Source of the DNA: Ligula intestinalis | Taxonomy: Eukaryota; Platyhelminthes; Cestoda; Diphyllobothriidea; Diphyllobothriidae | Assembly: GCA_036362985.1 (NCBI GenBank) | Contig: JAYGXS010000008.1 | Span: 12,041,094-12,105,093 of the forward strand | Length of the DNA: 64,000 nt | Direction of reading: 5' to 3' | Shown here: positions 44,606-56,090 of the stretch, in pieces | How positions within the stretch are numbered: the first letter of the stretch is position 1 | Layout of the letters: each line of letters starts with the position of its first letter | The notes under the pieces: generated by a model | Databases searched by the model: none | What the model saw: only the letters and a program-made list of their open reading frames with translations | What the model was told of the DNA's origin: nothing | Translations under genes and position numbers: made by a program

Positions 44606-47600
44606 CTTAAATTACTCTAGTTTATAGGTAAGTGGATAGCAGTAAAGAAACAAAAGGAAATTGTTGTGCTTTATGCGCTCTTTTCGTTCCAGTGTTGTTG
44701 TTATTTCGCCATATATGAAACTTTACATTGCATGCGATCTGGACGCATACAGTTCTGCGAGTGCTGCAAGCAAATTTCCTAAATTTGTAAATGTTTGATT
44801 ATTTCTCCTATACCAGCGGGAACTCATTTACGAAAACTTAAAAATAATTATGAGCACCATTAGGCATATTAAGTACCTTAAAGAAATATAAGAAATACTA
44901 CGTGTTCGTTAAAAAAATTAAAAAAACTTTCGATTATTCTCAGCTTATGGAGTCGTCAAAATAGCTATACATTAGAACAATAAATTTAAATATTTTGTGA
45001 AGTATAAAACTTAAAGCAACTACTTTCTTTAAACAAAGAGCACTTGTCTTTAGTCAAAATATTTTGTATCTTTGAGAAAGATTACATTTGTAGTTTTTGA
45101 ATATTGTTGAATAAATTCTGTCTTAATTTCGGTATTTTTTCGGTGTACTCATAAATACGTTTACTTATTATCCGTTTGTTCGACGTTTACATCAAACACT
45201 TATCAATAAGATATAAGTAACAGCATATACCGAAAAAACGAGCGTTTGTGTATTATTCCCTATGCAGAAGGCCATATTGGTCAAATGTGGAAATGCTTAA
45301 AAACAGCAAACCACATTTTAAGCATACAACAGGTCTGCTAGATACCATGCATATTGTTACTACTTAGATTCATAAAAAAGTTTCCATAATAGGTAACCTC
45401 TTTAAAGAGTGCCTTTTGGATATCTGGCTGACAATATCATGCGTTTATTACCTATTCACAAGATGATTCTACAGGAAAATTGTGGACGTTTAACAAGTTC
45501 TTTAAATTATGTTAAGGAAAGCGATAAAATTTGACTGGAGATGAAAGAACATACCTTTCCCTGTATAGCGGATTATTTATCACTTAAGGAGGTTTATAAG
45601 TAGATCCGTAATAAACGTGCGAATGCACAAAAAACAAGCCACGTATATGAACATTTTTTGAAATACAGATTATTCTTTCGTTTCTAAATAACGCTTGATT
45701 GGAACCTCGTTTTACAAAAAAACTAGATTTTCTCATGACTTTTATTAAATAAGGCTCTCTATTGGCTGTCTGCACGGTTACATGTAGTAACATTTTTTAC
45801 GCACATTGCCAGCTGTGCGGTAAAAGAAAATGTTCTAACAAGAACTATAATGTTACTAAATGTTTTGCAAAAAATTAACAGAATAGCTAAATGCAATTTT
45901 TTTAACTTCTATCGCTGCTTGTTTCTGAAAATAAATGCGATTCCTTAAAATGCGCTTTAGTTCAATTTGATCCACTTCGCAAAAAATGTTCCGGTACTGG
46001 AAGGGATTATTATTCCTCCTTTTTTTGCTGCTTATGAAATTCTTCCACAGCACAATGTAAAGTAAAAGGAAGTTTCATCCTGTCTTTCCTTATAGCATAC
46101 GGAATCCCTTTGATATATACGTAGTCATGAGTTATCCAATATGAGAGCCTACTTCTCTTAATAACTTAAAATAAGAGGAAAGTTTTCCAAACCAAAGCCC
46201 TTCTTATTATTATATCGACTCAGTTGATCAAAATACCATGTCCATATATACGCTTAGCTACCAAGTTTATTTTTGTTCTGAAATTTGTTAGCATGATTCG
46301 CAGAACTGTGCGTGTCCAAAGCTGTCACCAACGCAATATTTTTCAACATATTTTTACTCATGCTGCTTCATGCACTCGGTTTTTTTGCATGAACAGGCTG
46401 CCTCTACATTTTGGACTGAAGTATTCTTAATAGCCGCGATTTTTCCGCCGTTCTGAATTTTCAGATTTTTTAAAAAATACTTCTTTTGTTTTGTCAACTT
46501 ATATAACTAGATAAACCACAATATGCTTTCTTTGTTATAAGGATGCTTACTTTTGTATGTTAAGACTTTTGAGAATGTAGTTTCAGTTATGTTTGCTTAC
46601 TAGGTGTGGTCTTGTAAAATCTCTGAATTTCATCAGTTAGGAAACCTAGTGTATATTTTTAAAATTTGCCTTACTTATTCTGTGCATTCGTGGTAAAAAG
46701 TATAAGAAAAGAGTTTATTTTTGTATTTACAGTAGTCACATGTCAATGTATTCGGGAAACTAATACCATAAGTTTGATATAATATGTTGCTAGAATTCTT
46801 CGGAGCAGTAGGTTCTTGGTCTATTGAAGGTGATATCATACCGACAGAAGAACTACGAGTATAACTAAATAAAAATAAATATCCAAAGTCGGTCGGCAAA
46901 GTATCTAAATTTGTCAGCGAACTGTGTCAGTAATCACTTTTTATTAACAAAACATATTTTGATCTCTCACCCTGCGAAAGGTTATTTAGCATATCACTAA
47001 GCAAATCAGCACAGAGGCTAAGGCCCGACTTTCCTGCATTGAAGCCATTTGTTAGCAATAGTAAGTTGAAATGCCACGCAAAGCTTCCACACGAACTGCC
47101 TGCAGCTTCAAAACAAACTTTCGGGAAAAGCAAAGAGGTGGAGCTTGATTGCGTTTTTCTAATTCTCCAAAAAATGGCCCATTATCTTGAGATATTTTTT
47201 TAAACCATGCCCTTTTTAATGCTTACACATCGCGTGCATACTTCCCAAGGGCACCGCCTTACAGAAATGAGCGATGTCACTTTAGGTCAAGTGCCAAAAG
47301 ACGACCCCACTTTATTGATCCTGTATATCTTGGAATAAATAGTTGCGATTACAATGTAAAGTAACACGATAGATTGGTCTGCTCCGCTTTTTAGAGGATT
47401 GTATATGTTTGCAGTTATATGCTCATTAGACTGACACAAGTTTTTGAAAGCTTTAAGCCTTTGCTCACTTACTGATAACTTTTATCAGTTTGTTTTGACC
47501 CGAAAAGACAAGACGTTTAGAAAACAACAATGTTTCCTTTGCCGTGAACGGTTCTTGATGAAGACAGTGGCAGCTAGACTGCGGCCGTTGGCACAGCGAC

Positions 47601-48304
47601 TTCCAAATAAAGAGCAATAACCTTTTCTACCAAACGAGATTACATTTGACTGCAAAACGAAATATTTCTATGAGACGAGAATATTTTTAACTTGCTGTGC
47701 TTTTCTGCGGCAGTTTGCCCGACCTGTCTGATTAAAATAAAAGAATAGACAAAAATATGTTTTCTGAAGCAAAGTGAGGAAACAAAGGTTTTAGGCATAA
47801 ATAGTGTTATTCCAATGCATTGCTATGGTGACGGCATATATTGTGTACAAACAGATACTGGCCTAAGTGTACTGAAGAATGAATATTCCATTCTTTATTG
47901 TATAATTTGTTTGCATTTGTGTTGGAAGAAGGCTAATGTAGGAGAAGAGAGCATGTGAAATGCTTCCACTCACCTCCTTTTAACTAGAAATAGTTCAAAT
48001 TAAATCATGGGGCCTAAATGACACGCAGCAGGTAACCCGTTTTATCATTTCTTGTCCAGATTGTGTATATTAATTTGTTTTCGGGGTTTTAAGTTTTCAT
48101 GTTATGCTCCGTTATAGACATTGTAAATAAGGAAATTCTTCATTACTACGACGCGATTTTCAAGCTGTTGAATGACCTTTGCCATAAACAGGTTTCAACA
48201 AAATAAGTATATGTTTAGTTCTGGAATTAGCATTGGCCAAATGCTGAAAGTTGGTTGTAAAACATAAGACCAATAGGAAAACTTCACACATACAGTAGGT
48301 GGTA

Positions 48305-48410
48305 CATCTGATGAAATCCATGGATTTTTACAACAGGATCCCTGGTACGTAAAAATAGCCCAGGTAACGTTCCTGAAAGTTTTTATGTATAAAAGCAGAC
48401 ATCTTAATAG
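48305..48410 (+). mobile_element. Small MITE-like element
   Basis: CTGATGAAATCCATGGATTT, then TACAACAGGATCCCTGGTAC and GGTAACGTTCC align with the minus strand of 40446-40565. The right terminus is degraded here. Confidence 0.5.
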
Positions 48411-49887
48411 TAAGAAGACCTTTGTAGTGTACCACGTAATATTGTGTGTTGAAATAAATGCAGTTTTTTAGGAAAACATAAATAGCCGAAAAAGTAAAGA
48501 ATCAGGACTATAAAGGAACCGAAGTATTACATGTATAGATAGTACGTTCATGCAAAAAAGACTAAGTGAGTAAACAAGCACAAGTATAATTTCGTTTGAA
48601 AATAGTGCATTGATGACATTTTTGAATAGTTATGTTTCCACATTGCGAGGAATATAACATATCATATATTGAAAAGTCGGAGCAGCCCTAGAAAGCAGAG
48701 AGCCCACAGCACATATATATTTCCAGTTGATTCTTTATTTCTATCCTCCTGGCGATGCGCTGCACTATTTAAAGTTTATTTCACCCAGGTTTTTGCCGCT
48801 GCGGACATCACAAGAATATGCTTACATAGGCTTAAATAAAATTAAATATATTTGTAAGGTGCAATCATAAAAATACCACCTTGAGTAATTGGAAAACAAT
48901 TTCCGTCCGTCACTTTCCTCCGGAATTATTTCGACATTTTAAATGCAACAGGCATCGAGTTGTTCTATAAGTTCTCCTTAATACTATAAGAATATAAGTT
49001 TTCCGTTAATACAGATTTTGCTCTTCTTTTAACCAAAAATTTAGAAATGAGACCGTTCTTAAAAGCATTTACCTAAATAATGAGTTTAAGGAGCATTTAT
49101 TAGCACACCGCTGTCTGTTGGGTCATGGTTTTCAAATCATCTAAACGTATTTTATATTTTAGCGTCCTATATCTGTAAACTTTACATTTTTTGAAGATTA
49201 AATGGGAACTGTTGGACAGTATTTTGTCTGCTGCGAAAGTAAGGAATAAAACCTCTGCTTAAAATAAAAAAAACGTACTCGTAGGGTATACCGGAGCAGT
49301 TTTCAGCATATTTTTTTACTTGTAGGTTCCGTTGTTTGATTGCAAAAGCACAATAGAGCAAAAATGTACGTCCTTCGATATTTTTCCAATCTGAAAGTGT
49401 TCTGTCTATTCCGTTTAAATGTTTTATATTCATTGATTCGCTCCTATAAATTGGCAATTTTTGCAAAAAAACTTGCTCACGTTTTTTTTCAGAGAAAGCT
49501 GATGACATTTCGCGATGTCTCGTAAATGGTTGGGTACGGCTTCGTAGTTCGACGAATTAGGATAATAGTCTGATCCCATGAATTTATTACTTAACTTTCT
49601 GAAACAAAACTAAATAGATTTGCGCATTATCGCATACGTGCTCTTACCCGAATTTCAGGAAGGCATAAGAAAATTTCCTGTTCTAATATCAGATATAATA
49701 AAAAAATTCAGTCTTTAAATAATATTTTCATAGAACAACACGCACAGATAAGATTTTTTGGTTCCCAGCGTTTTATATAGTAGGAAGTTTCTCATATATC
49801 AGCAAGCGTTTGATCTGGTCTCATTCTGCCCCCATTTGCCCTCCATTATACTCATCTTAACTAATCTCTTTTCTAGTATACAGCATC

Positions 49888-49995
49888 TTGCGCCTCAGCT
49901 CAATGAGCAAAATGAACAACCCCAAATGTGTGTTTGATCCTCCACTCAAAGTTTGATCTTCATATTTCACCAGATATATAATCTACGTGTGCATA
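49888..49995 (+). repeat. tRNA-derived SINE
   Basis: CCTCAGCTCAATGAGCAAAA (A-box-like), TGTGTTTGATCCTCCAC (B-box-like) and a tail of GATCTTCATATTTCACCAGA TATATAATCT. It matches 41965-42060 in reverse. Confidence 0.55.
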
Positions 49996-50224
49996 ATTTG
50001 ACAACTTTCAGGATGTTTTTAGTCCCAAAAAAGACCGAGAGTTTACTGAATTACGCGCCTGAATTAAATATAACCAGTTTAATTCACGCAGAAGACTCTT
50101 CTTAAATATGCCAGCTTTCTTTAAAAATGCTTTGCAGAGTTAATTCTAGTATAAGTGCACTAATGTGACTGGAACTCAACCAGCGTTAATCGAAGTATTA
50201 TTTCCGGCTAAACAAGTTTACAGT

Positions 50225-50840
50225 TCTCCGCATCCCATCGGTGGAAATGCTGTTTTCCTCTTACGAACACCGTCCCCTTTCCTTTGAACTGCCTGACGGT
50301 GTCCCCCTTCCGCCCTCAAACGCTGGCCGCGCTTCCCCTGTTGACCCTTTTCATCTGAACACTGCCCCCGGCCCCCACCCCCCGGTTAGATTACCGTGAT
50401 TGTTATCACCTTAGTGTCGGAACCCAGGTGTCACCAGAGCCAGTCGTTTTGAATCCCGGAGAACCAGCTTTTCGATTCCCCCTCCCCCTTCTTGCACCGG
50501 CTACTCTGAGACCCATTCTCTAAAACCACCACCACCACCACCCGCGGGCACGCTGCGTGCAAGATAGACGCGGCCGTCTAAGGCCCCACCGTCTCTGTTC
50601 ACGGACCGCCTTTTGTCGTGCTGGTGTTTCAGACCAATCCTGATGCCACATTTATTGATTCTTGGAATCGTATAAAAGCAGAGCCACGTCCCCTCTCCCA
50701 CTAACGCACACACACACACGCTTTCCTAAGACTAGTTCCGCCTTGCCTGGCGTTATTCTCGAACTTGTGTTGTTGTTGCCTTGTGTAGAGTCAGGCAATT
50801 TGGCGGACTCCCTTCGCTCTTTAATTTGTGTATCCATTTT
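50225..50840 (+). promoter_or_regulatory. GC-rich patch, candidate promoter region
   Basis: A 600-bp GC-rich, C-rich block within AT-rich surroundings. It contains C-runs, a CCA trinucleotide run (50525-50542), a TATAAAAG motif (50671-50678) and an (AC)n run (50705-50719). The GPCR is the next gene on the plus strand, 1.5 kb downstream. A promoter with a 5' UTR exon spliced to about 52303 is a plausible reading but is not proven. Confidence 0.35.
50671..50678 (+). promoter_or_regulatory. Possible TATA box
   Basis: TATAAAAG in the GC-rich patch. It is a good match to the TATA consensus and is the only one I noted in this patch. The transcription start would fall near 50700. Confidence 0.3.
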
Positions 50841-50844
50841 TGAG

Positions 50845-52298
50845 GTTTTTAGAGGGATTATCCTTTACTAATATCCTTTGCTTAAGAGTACCGTTCTGTC
50901 TTGATAGTTGTTAGCATTGGCTTTGATGTACGCACGACTGCTGAATACAGCGCCAGAGAAGTCAAGTAGGACGAAACGCCAAGCCATACCAAGCATCCAT
51001 CGGTCGGAATCCATGGATTTCGTTTGTCTGATTTACTGATAAGGAATTACGAACCAACATCATTATTGGCAACTCTATCAAATTGAAATATTGTGTTGCC
51101 TCCTATTTGAATTCCATTGTTTTCTAATTTTGCATTCATTCCTGAATGTCTGATGGCACATTTTCCATTTTTATAAGGAAATAAGTACCACGCCGCCATA
51201 TTCTGCGTCGGTTACACTAGCCATACGTATCGCAAAAGCACCGTGCACTAGGAAAAGGTGCTACAAAGTTACATCTGCAGTAGATTTAAAAAATGCTCAA
51301 TACTGATAAAACTTCTTCCAGATCATATAAACTCTTAGTCGTTGGCTCTTCAAAGTAGTTGAATAATTACACAAAATCATTCCTGAAACAAGTACAAATG
51401 CTCTTACATTAACATCTTCGTCTTTTTTGCCAACACATTTCGGAAATTATATAACGAAATGTGTACAAGAGGGACTTTCTCATTATTTTGTTTCGTTGTT
51501 CAAATTTGTTGGAAACTACTCAAGTATAGATCTGACAGTCTATAATCTGTCAGCATCTATCTGTTAATAGGATTTACAAAGGCTCTGCCTATTTCCCTTA
51601 TATATACTGAATTATAGACAACGCCATGTCTCTTGTCGCCGAAGAAATTTTGGTTTGCGCCTATACATCCTTTATTATAATAGTTTCTGAAAAATGTACA
51701 AGCTACTATTCCATAATAGTAGTACCTACCATAATGTACACCCGGATACGCAAGATTATCTGGACCATTCGCACCTGTGCGTTGCAACGACGAAATATCG
51801 GTGAATCACCTGTTTGGGATTTTAGCCAGTATGGAACGTAAATAAGTAGGCCAAGCTTTATGCCATTGTTCGTTATTATGAAGGATCAGCAAACCGTAAC
51901 TTTAATGTGAATCAATAGCTAACACTAATTTAAATAACAATGTAATTAATTGCACAGAACAACCGAATAGAACCTCGGCACTGGCAGCTTCTATAGCATT
52001 TTTAAACCTTAATAAATATGCCGAATATAGGGAAGAGGGCACACCAGCCACATGTAGTGCATTTTATCTGAGAACTGGACCGCGTTGATTGGTGGCACAA
52101 CGATAACTAGGATTGGTTGGATAGATGACAAACCATGAACCAATAGAAAATTGGATAGAAAAGCTAAGTGCAGAACGACTTCTCCACTGACAGAGAAAAT
52201 CTCCAGCCCGCATTTGTACCACAGTCTTACGCTTGTTCTTATTTGTTTTTTCACGCTTGCACTCGGATCGTGCATCTCACCGGAAACTAAATCATTTT
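50845..52298. other. Region between candidate promoter and GPCR
   Basis: AT-rich, without recognised coding sequence. Short ORFs at 51557-51841 in both strands look accidental. It could be a 5' UTR intron ending at 52302. Confidence 0.35.
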
Positions 52299-52302
52299 TC
52301 AG
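52291..52302 (+). promoter_or_regulatory. Possible 3' splice or trans-splice acceptor
   Basis: ATCATTTTTCAG is followed by ACC at 52303, only 18 nt before the GPCR ATG. Flatworms use spliced-leader trans-splicing with similarly short leaders, so either cis- or trans-splicing could use this site. An in-frame TAA lies just upstream at 52288-52290. Confidence 0.4.
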
Positions 52303-52320
52303 ACCTCGTCCCCTCCCAGC

Positions 52321-53580
52321 ATGGAGAAGGAGTACGAAAAACGCATTTTTATTGCACGTCTCATCTGTGGCAAGATAATCACGCCCATAATTTGCCTCAC
52401 AGGGATTGTAGCCAACAGCATTAACATGATTGTGCTTACCCGTTCCTGGATGCGATCCTCGACCAACGTCTACCTGACTGCCGTGGCCGCTTCCGACCTC
52501 ATCTACCTGACGCATTCCCTCCTATTCTCCCTCCAGGTCTACGCTGGGGCCCGGCATTGCAGCCTCTACATGTACACAGTGCCCATCATCCACGGCACTG
52601 CAAACCTGTTCAGTAACATGACTACCTGGCTGACTGTTAGCTTCACCATCGAGCGTTTCATCAACGTCTCCTTTCCAATTTTTGGACATCAGTTCTGCAC
52701 GCGGCGCAAGGCTCGCGTCGCGGTCATTGTGGTCTGTATATTCAGCTTCATTTTCACTTTTCCCGACTACCTACAGAACAAAGTCGTGCCCCAGACGTAC
52801 CCTAATGGCAGTCTGGTGCCCAATGGAATGTACATGGTCACCGGCTCAAAGTACCAGAAATTCCTTACAGCCTTTGGCTACGCTTTCATCAATCAGACTG
52901 CATTTGTAATCCTGCCTCTGCTCCTACTCACCGTGTTCAACACTCTGCTGATTTTTAAAGTTTTGTCCGCCCACCGGAAACGCTGCGGCATGTCCAAGTC
53001 ATCGGATGATTCCGGACGGAAGGACACCTCCTGCCTGCGGCCCCCTAGGCCTCGCTCCCCCACTCAAGTGGAATCACCGGACGAGACCGGAGCTTTTCCA
53101 CAGAGAACCTGGACCACGGTCATCAACACTACGGTTGCCGTGGCCAAAATCAAACCCCGACGATCCGGATTTGGCGAACAGCAACGCATCACCATCATGC
53201 TTATTGCCATCGTAGTGGCCTTTCTGTTGCTTCAAATGCCCAGCACCGTGCTTAACATCCTGGACAGTCTCATGGATATTGAAGCGCGCCGGCGGGACCT
53301 CCAATTCACCTCAACGCTCATCGTATTTTCCAACATCTCAAATGTCCTGCTGTTTTTTAACGCCACTTTGAACTTCGTTTTCTACTCGTTGTTTTCGCTG
53401 AAATTCCGCACCACATGTAAAGCCCTATTTCGGGGAAAAAAGTGCAGTTCCGAGCTGGGCGCATTCGAGTCTAAGCGGAATAGTACGATGAAGAGGAGTA
53501 AACAACAGACGGCTGGCAAAATTAGCCGGATATCTACCATGGAGAGGACAACTGCGCCGACGGAAAACTGTCGTACCTGA
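52321..53580 (+). CDS. Rhodopsin-family GPCR, putative neuropeptide-type receptor
   Basis: A 419-residue seven-transmembrane receptor encoded without introns. It would sit in the plasma membrane and signal through G proteins; the ligand is unknown. Approximate helices: TM1 17-39 (Asn32, the 1.50 position), TM2 49-74 (Asp59, 2.50), TM3 92-114 (ERF at 111-113 for DRY), TM4 131-149 (no conserved Trp), TM5 183-213 (Pro199), TM6 288-312 (LQMP at 304-307 for CWxP) and TM7 331-356 (NFVFY at 351-355 for NPxxY). The third intracellular loop is about 74 residues and Pro/Ser-rich; the C-tail is basic. The N-terminus is short, with no signal peptide. Extracellular loop 2 has one NGS site but no cysteine, so the usual disulfide with Cys80 cannot form. 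The ATG has A at -3 and G at +4, and an upstream in-frame stop supports the start. The derived motifs recall flatworm-specific peptide/orphan receptors (FMRFamide-receptor-like or PROF1-like); this subfamily call is inference. Codons are GC-richer than the surroundings. Confidence 0.9.
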   Translation: MEKEYEKRIFIARLICGKIITPIICLTGIVANSINMIVLTRSWMRSSTNVYLTAVAASDLIYLTHSLLFSLQVYAGARHCSLYMYTVPIIHGTANLFSNMTTWLTVSFTIERFINVSFPIFGHQFCTRRKARVAVIVVCIFSFIFTFPDYLQNKVVPQTYPNGSLVPNGMYMVTGSKYQKFLTAFGYAFINQTAFVILPLLLLTVFNTLLIFKVLSAHRKRCGMSKSSDDSGRKDTSCLRPPRPRSPTQVESPDETGAFPQRTWTTVINTTVAVAKIKPRRSGFGEQQRITIMLIAIVVAFLLLQMPSTVLNILDSLMDIEARRRDLQFTSTLIVFSNISNVLLFFNATLNFVFYSLFSLKFRTTCKALFRGKKCSSELGAFESKRNSTMKRSKQQTAGKISRISTMERTTAPTENCRT

Positions 53581-54233
53581 AGCGGTGTGAGGGAGCTACG
53601 AGTCACTGGAGTCTAGTCGACACCGGCTCTGGCATGCTCACTTCCACCGAAAGCTCATATTCCTGCTGCCTCTGTTACTACTCAGCTAGCTCTCGATCAC
53701 GCAGTTCACTTAACCACAACCAGACCTGCAGCCCAGACACACCCCCAGTGGCCGACTTGATTGCCTTCGAAAGAAACACTTTTTGCGTGCGTGTTTGTGT
53801 AAATACAGACGGAGAGGGGGAGAGAAAAATTGTGGATGCACTGCAGTCCGTGTTCACTGCAGCTGATGGAGGCACAGAAACGATGGTCAAAACTATTTTC
53901 TACTGTGGACTGTTGTCACAATTCAGGCTGAGTTGATTGTTTTGTTTTTGTGTGCGGTGAAAATGACAAACGTCAACTGCATATTTCTTAAACATATGTT
54001 TTCTTTTGCAAAACATGGCAATCGTTCAATTCATTATCTTATTTTTGGCAGCCAACCCAGGTGAACATTCAAGGTAAAAATCTAGGAGTTGATGCACTTT
54101 ATGCGCGACAATTTATCATGCAGGCTGATAATCAAATGTGGCAGCTGTCTGAGATTACTAGCGTTAAGGGTTCTTTTAACCAATTGTTAGTTTCCAGTAG
54201 GTCTTTCTGCGTAAGTAGCGACACAGCAATAAA
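53581..54233 (+). other. Probable GPCR 3' UTR
   Basis: GC-richer sequence just after the stop grades into AT-rich sequence. The first AATAAA after the stop is at 54228-54233, with others at 54365-54370 and 54663-54668. The 100-codon ORF at 53634-53936 is Ser/Cys-rich without a domain and is taken as UTR. Confidence 0.4.
54228..54233 (+). terminator. Possible polyadenylation signal
   Basis: The first AATAAA hexamer downstream of the GPCR stop, about 650 bp from it. Alternatives are at 54365 and 54663. Confidence 0.3.
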
Positions 54234-54239
54234 CGTGAA

Positions 54240-56090
54240 TTGATAAATGCGAAAACATTTTCCATTAAGTATCATCGGTAGTCAAATTGGAAAACTGTTG
54301 GTTTACTCTACGAAACGTTTTTATTTCTGCTTACGTATGGCTATGTAAATAGACACCTGTTATTAATAAACAAATCAACCGGCATTGCTTTTGAATAATG
54401 ATTGCAGCATTATATGTCTGAAGCGAAATCAGATTAATAACTTCTCCAAACTGGAAAAAATACATCTACATCAACGCGCCTGGACCAAGAGGGACAAGAG
54501 GTTTTGTATCTTCAATATTTTTGAGGAGACTCTTTCGAATTTTCTGATCGCGTTCGTAAATCAAAATTAAATACATTTCAAAATTCTAAACAAAATTGAT
54601 AATTTGTAATGTAAAGCTGTATAGTTAAATTTGGTTAGCTTATATGTGAATGTAAGACAGACAATAAAAAATGAGACATGCATGAAAAAAATATTTTGTA
54701 CAAACGGAATAAAATTTGCCAGTAATAGCAGCTGGTGTACAACAGTTAACCCACTGTCGTGAAAACTAGAGGGAAGCCATGGTCAGCCACCTCGGAAATT
54801 CCGTAAAATGTGTGGCGTACGAAAGCAGTGAGGTAATGAAAGTTAGTTAAAGAACTGCGACACCAGTTAACAAAAAGACTGACAAATAAAAAACAACATG
54901 AAACTCAATTAATAATCACGGAATTCGGAAAGTGTCTTGAAAAATAAAAATAAAGGGACACATTTTAGATACAAGAAAAGGTTCAATGCTTGAGGAGTAA
55001 CTGAATACAATAGGCGATTACACTTAACAGATTAAACCGAGGAAGCATAATAAAGATTCATAAACCATTTTGATTACTAACTTTAAAAACTCCGTTTACA
55101 CAACTGATAGGATTCTGGTGATGTTGCCTAAAATGATTGGTATGGAGTCAGGGTAGATAATTTTCGTTGAAAAAATAGGATAAATCATGCGAGCTAGATG
55201 CGGTAGTTTGAGATAAGATTATTATGCTTCTAAAATCAATACCAAACTTGTTCAAAATACTAAATTTTGACTCAATGAGAAAACAAATATTATACATTTT
55301 ATTTAAAATAGAGGTTCAATATTTTGAAAGTGTTGCTTCAGATTATAAAATACAGCACTGCGAAAGCGTACACTTTGGTTGCTACGAGAAATACCCGCTT
55401 TTATTGTCGTGTGAAGTTTTGCAATGTCAACACATTTTATAGACAAACTCGTGCGAGAGAGAGTTTGCCTATTCACGGTATGATATTAAGATCATTGCGA
55501 ATTAAAATGTTAGTGTAAGGCTGCAATCCAACATTTAAGATTAATCTTCCTCCACGAACATTTTAAAATTGTTTGATACATACATTAAAATGGTTGGTTA
55601 AAGTTAATTGTTCAGCCATAATGGAAAACCTTTAGTTAAACAGATATAAGAGACCGTCCAGTACGTACGACTATAATATATATAATCCTAGAGCCTCTGT
55701 TCCGTAGGTCACGCGAAATATAGGCCAAACTTTGTTTATCCAATTGCCATACATAATTCAGCTCGTTCATGCATTAACGGTTTGGCAAAAGATGTCAGGG
55801 AAAAAAACTTCGTAGTTGTTATAATACGAAGCAAAACTTAGGGCCTTTGTTCTCAATGAATGTGTCCGGTTTTGCATTGTATATGCTAGTTTTAACTTTA
55901 CGCTATATTTATTGATGTTTTACGAAAAACGAGGGCAAAATATCCATGTTAAAGGCACTTTTGACAAGCACGTGACACGTTGTTACTTTAGTGTCCTTAA
56001 ACATGATGGTAAGAAACCATCATATCTGAAATGGAGACACTTTTAATGCATTATAGTTTACTCTCGCAGAAACATCTGAGCTAGCCGTTA
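54240..56090. other. No recognised gene
   Basis: AT-rich. The ORFs of 60-72 codons here show no domains. No repeats were noticed. Confidence 0.4.

Larger units (their letters stand above)
44610..50220. other. AT-rich stretch without recognised genes
   Basis: Apart from two small MITE-like copies (46590-46650 and 48305-48410) and one SINE at 49888, nothing is recognised. ORFs are short (at most 108 codons at 49182-49508, minus strand) and show no domains. It may be old intergenic sequence or an intron. Confidence 0.45.

Noticed and set aside
49182..49508. 108-codon minus-strand ORF in the AT-rich desert
   Set aside because: Composition follows the AT-rich background, with no domain and no conserved copy.
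50501..50719. Glycine-rich minus-strand ORF
   Set aside because: The glycine run is the complement of a (CCA)n repeat, and the rest is unrecognised.
52009..52515. 168-codon minus-strand ORF overlapping the GPCR start
   Set aside because: It lies antisense to the GC-rich GPCR coding sequence and has no domain; typical shadow ORF.
53634..53936. 100-codon plus-strand ORF after the GPCR
   Set aside because: No domain, low-complexity start, and position fits a 3' UTR.
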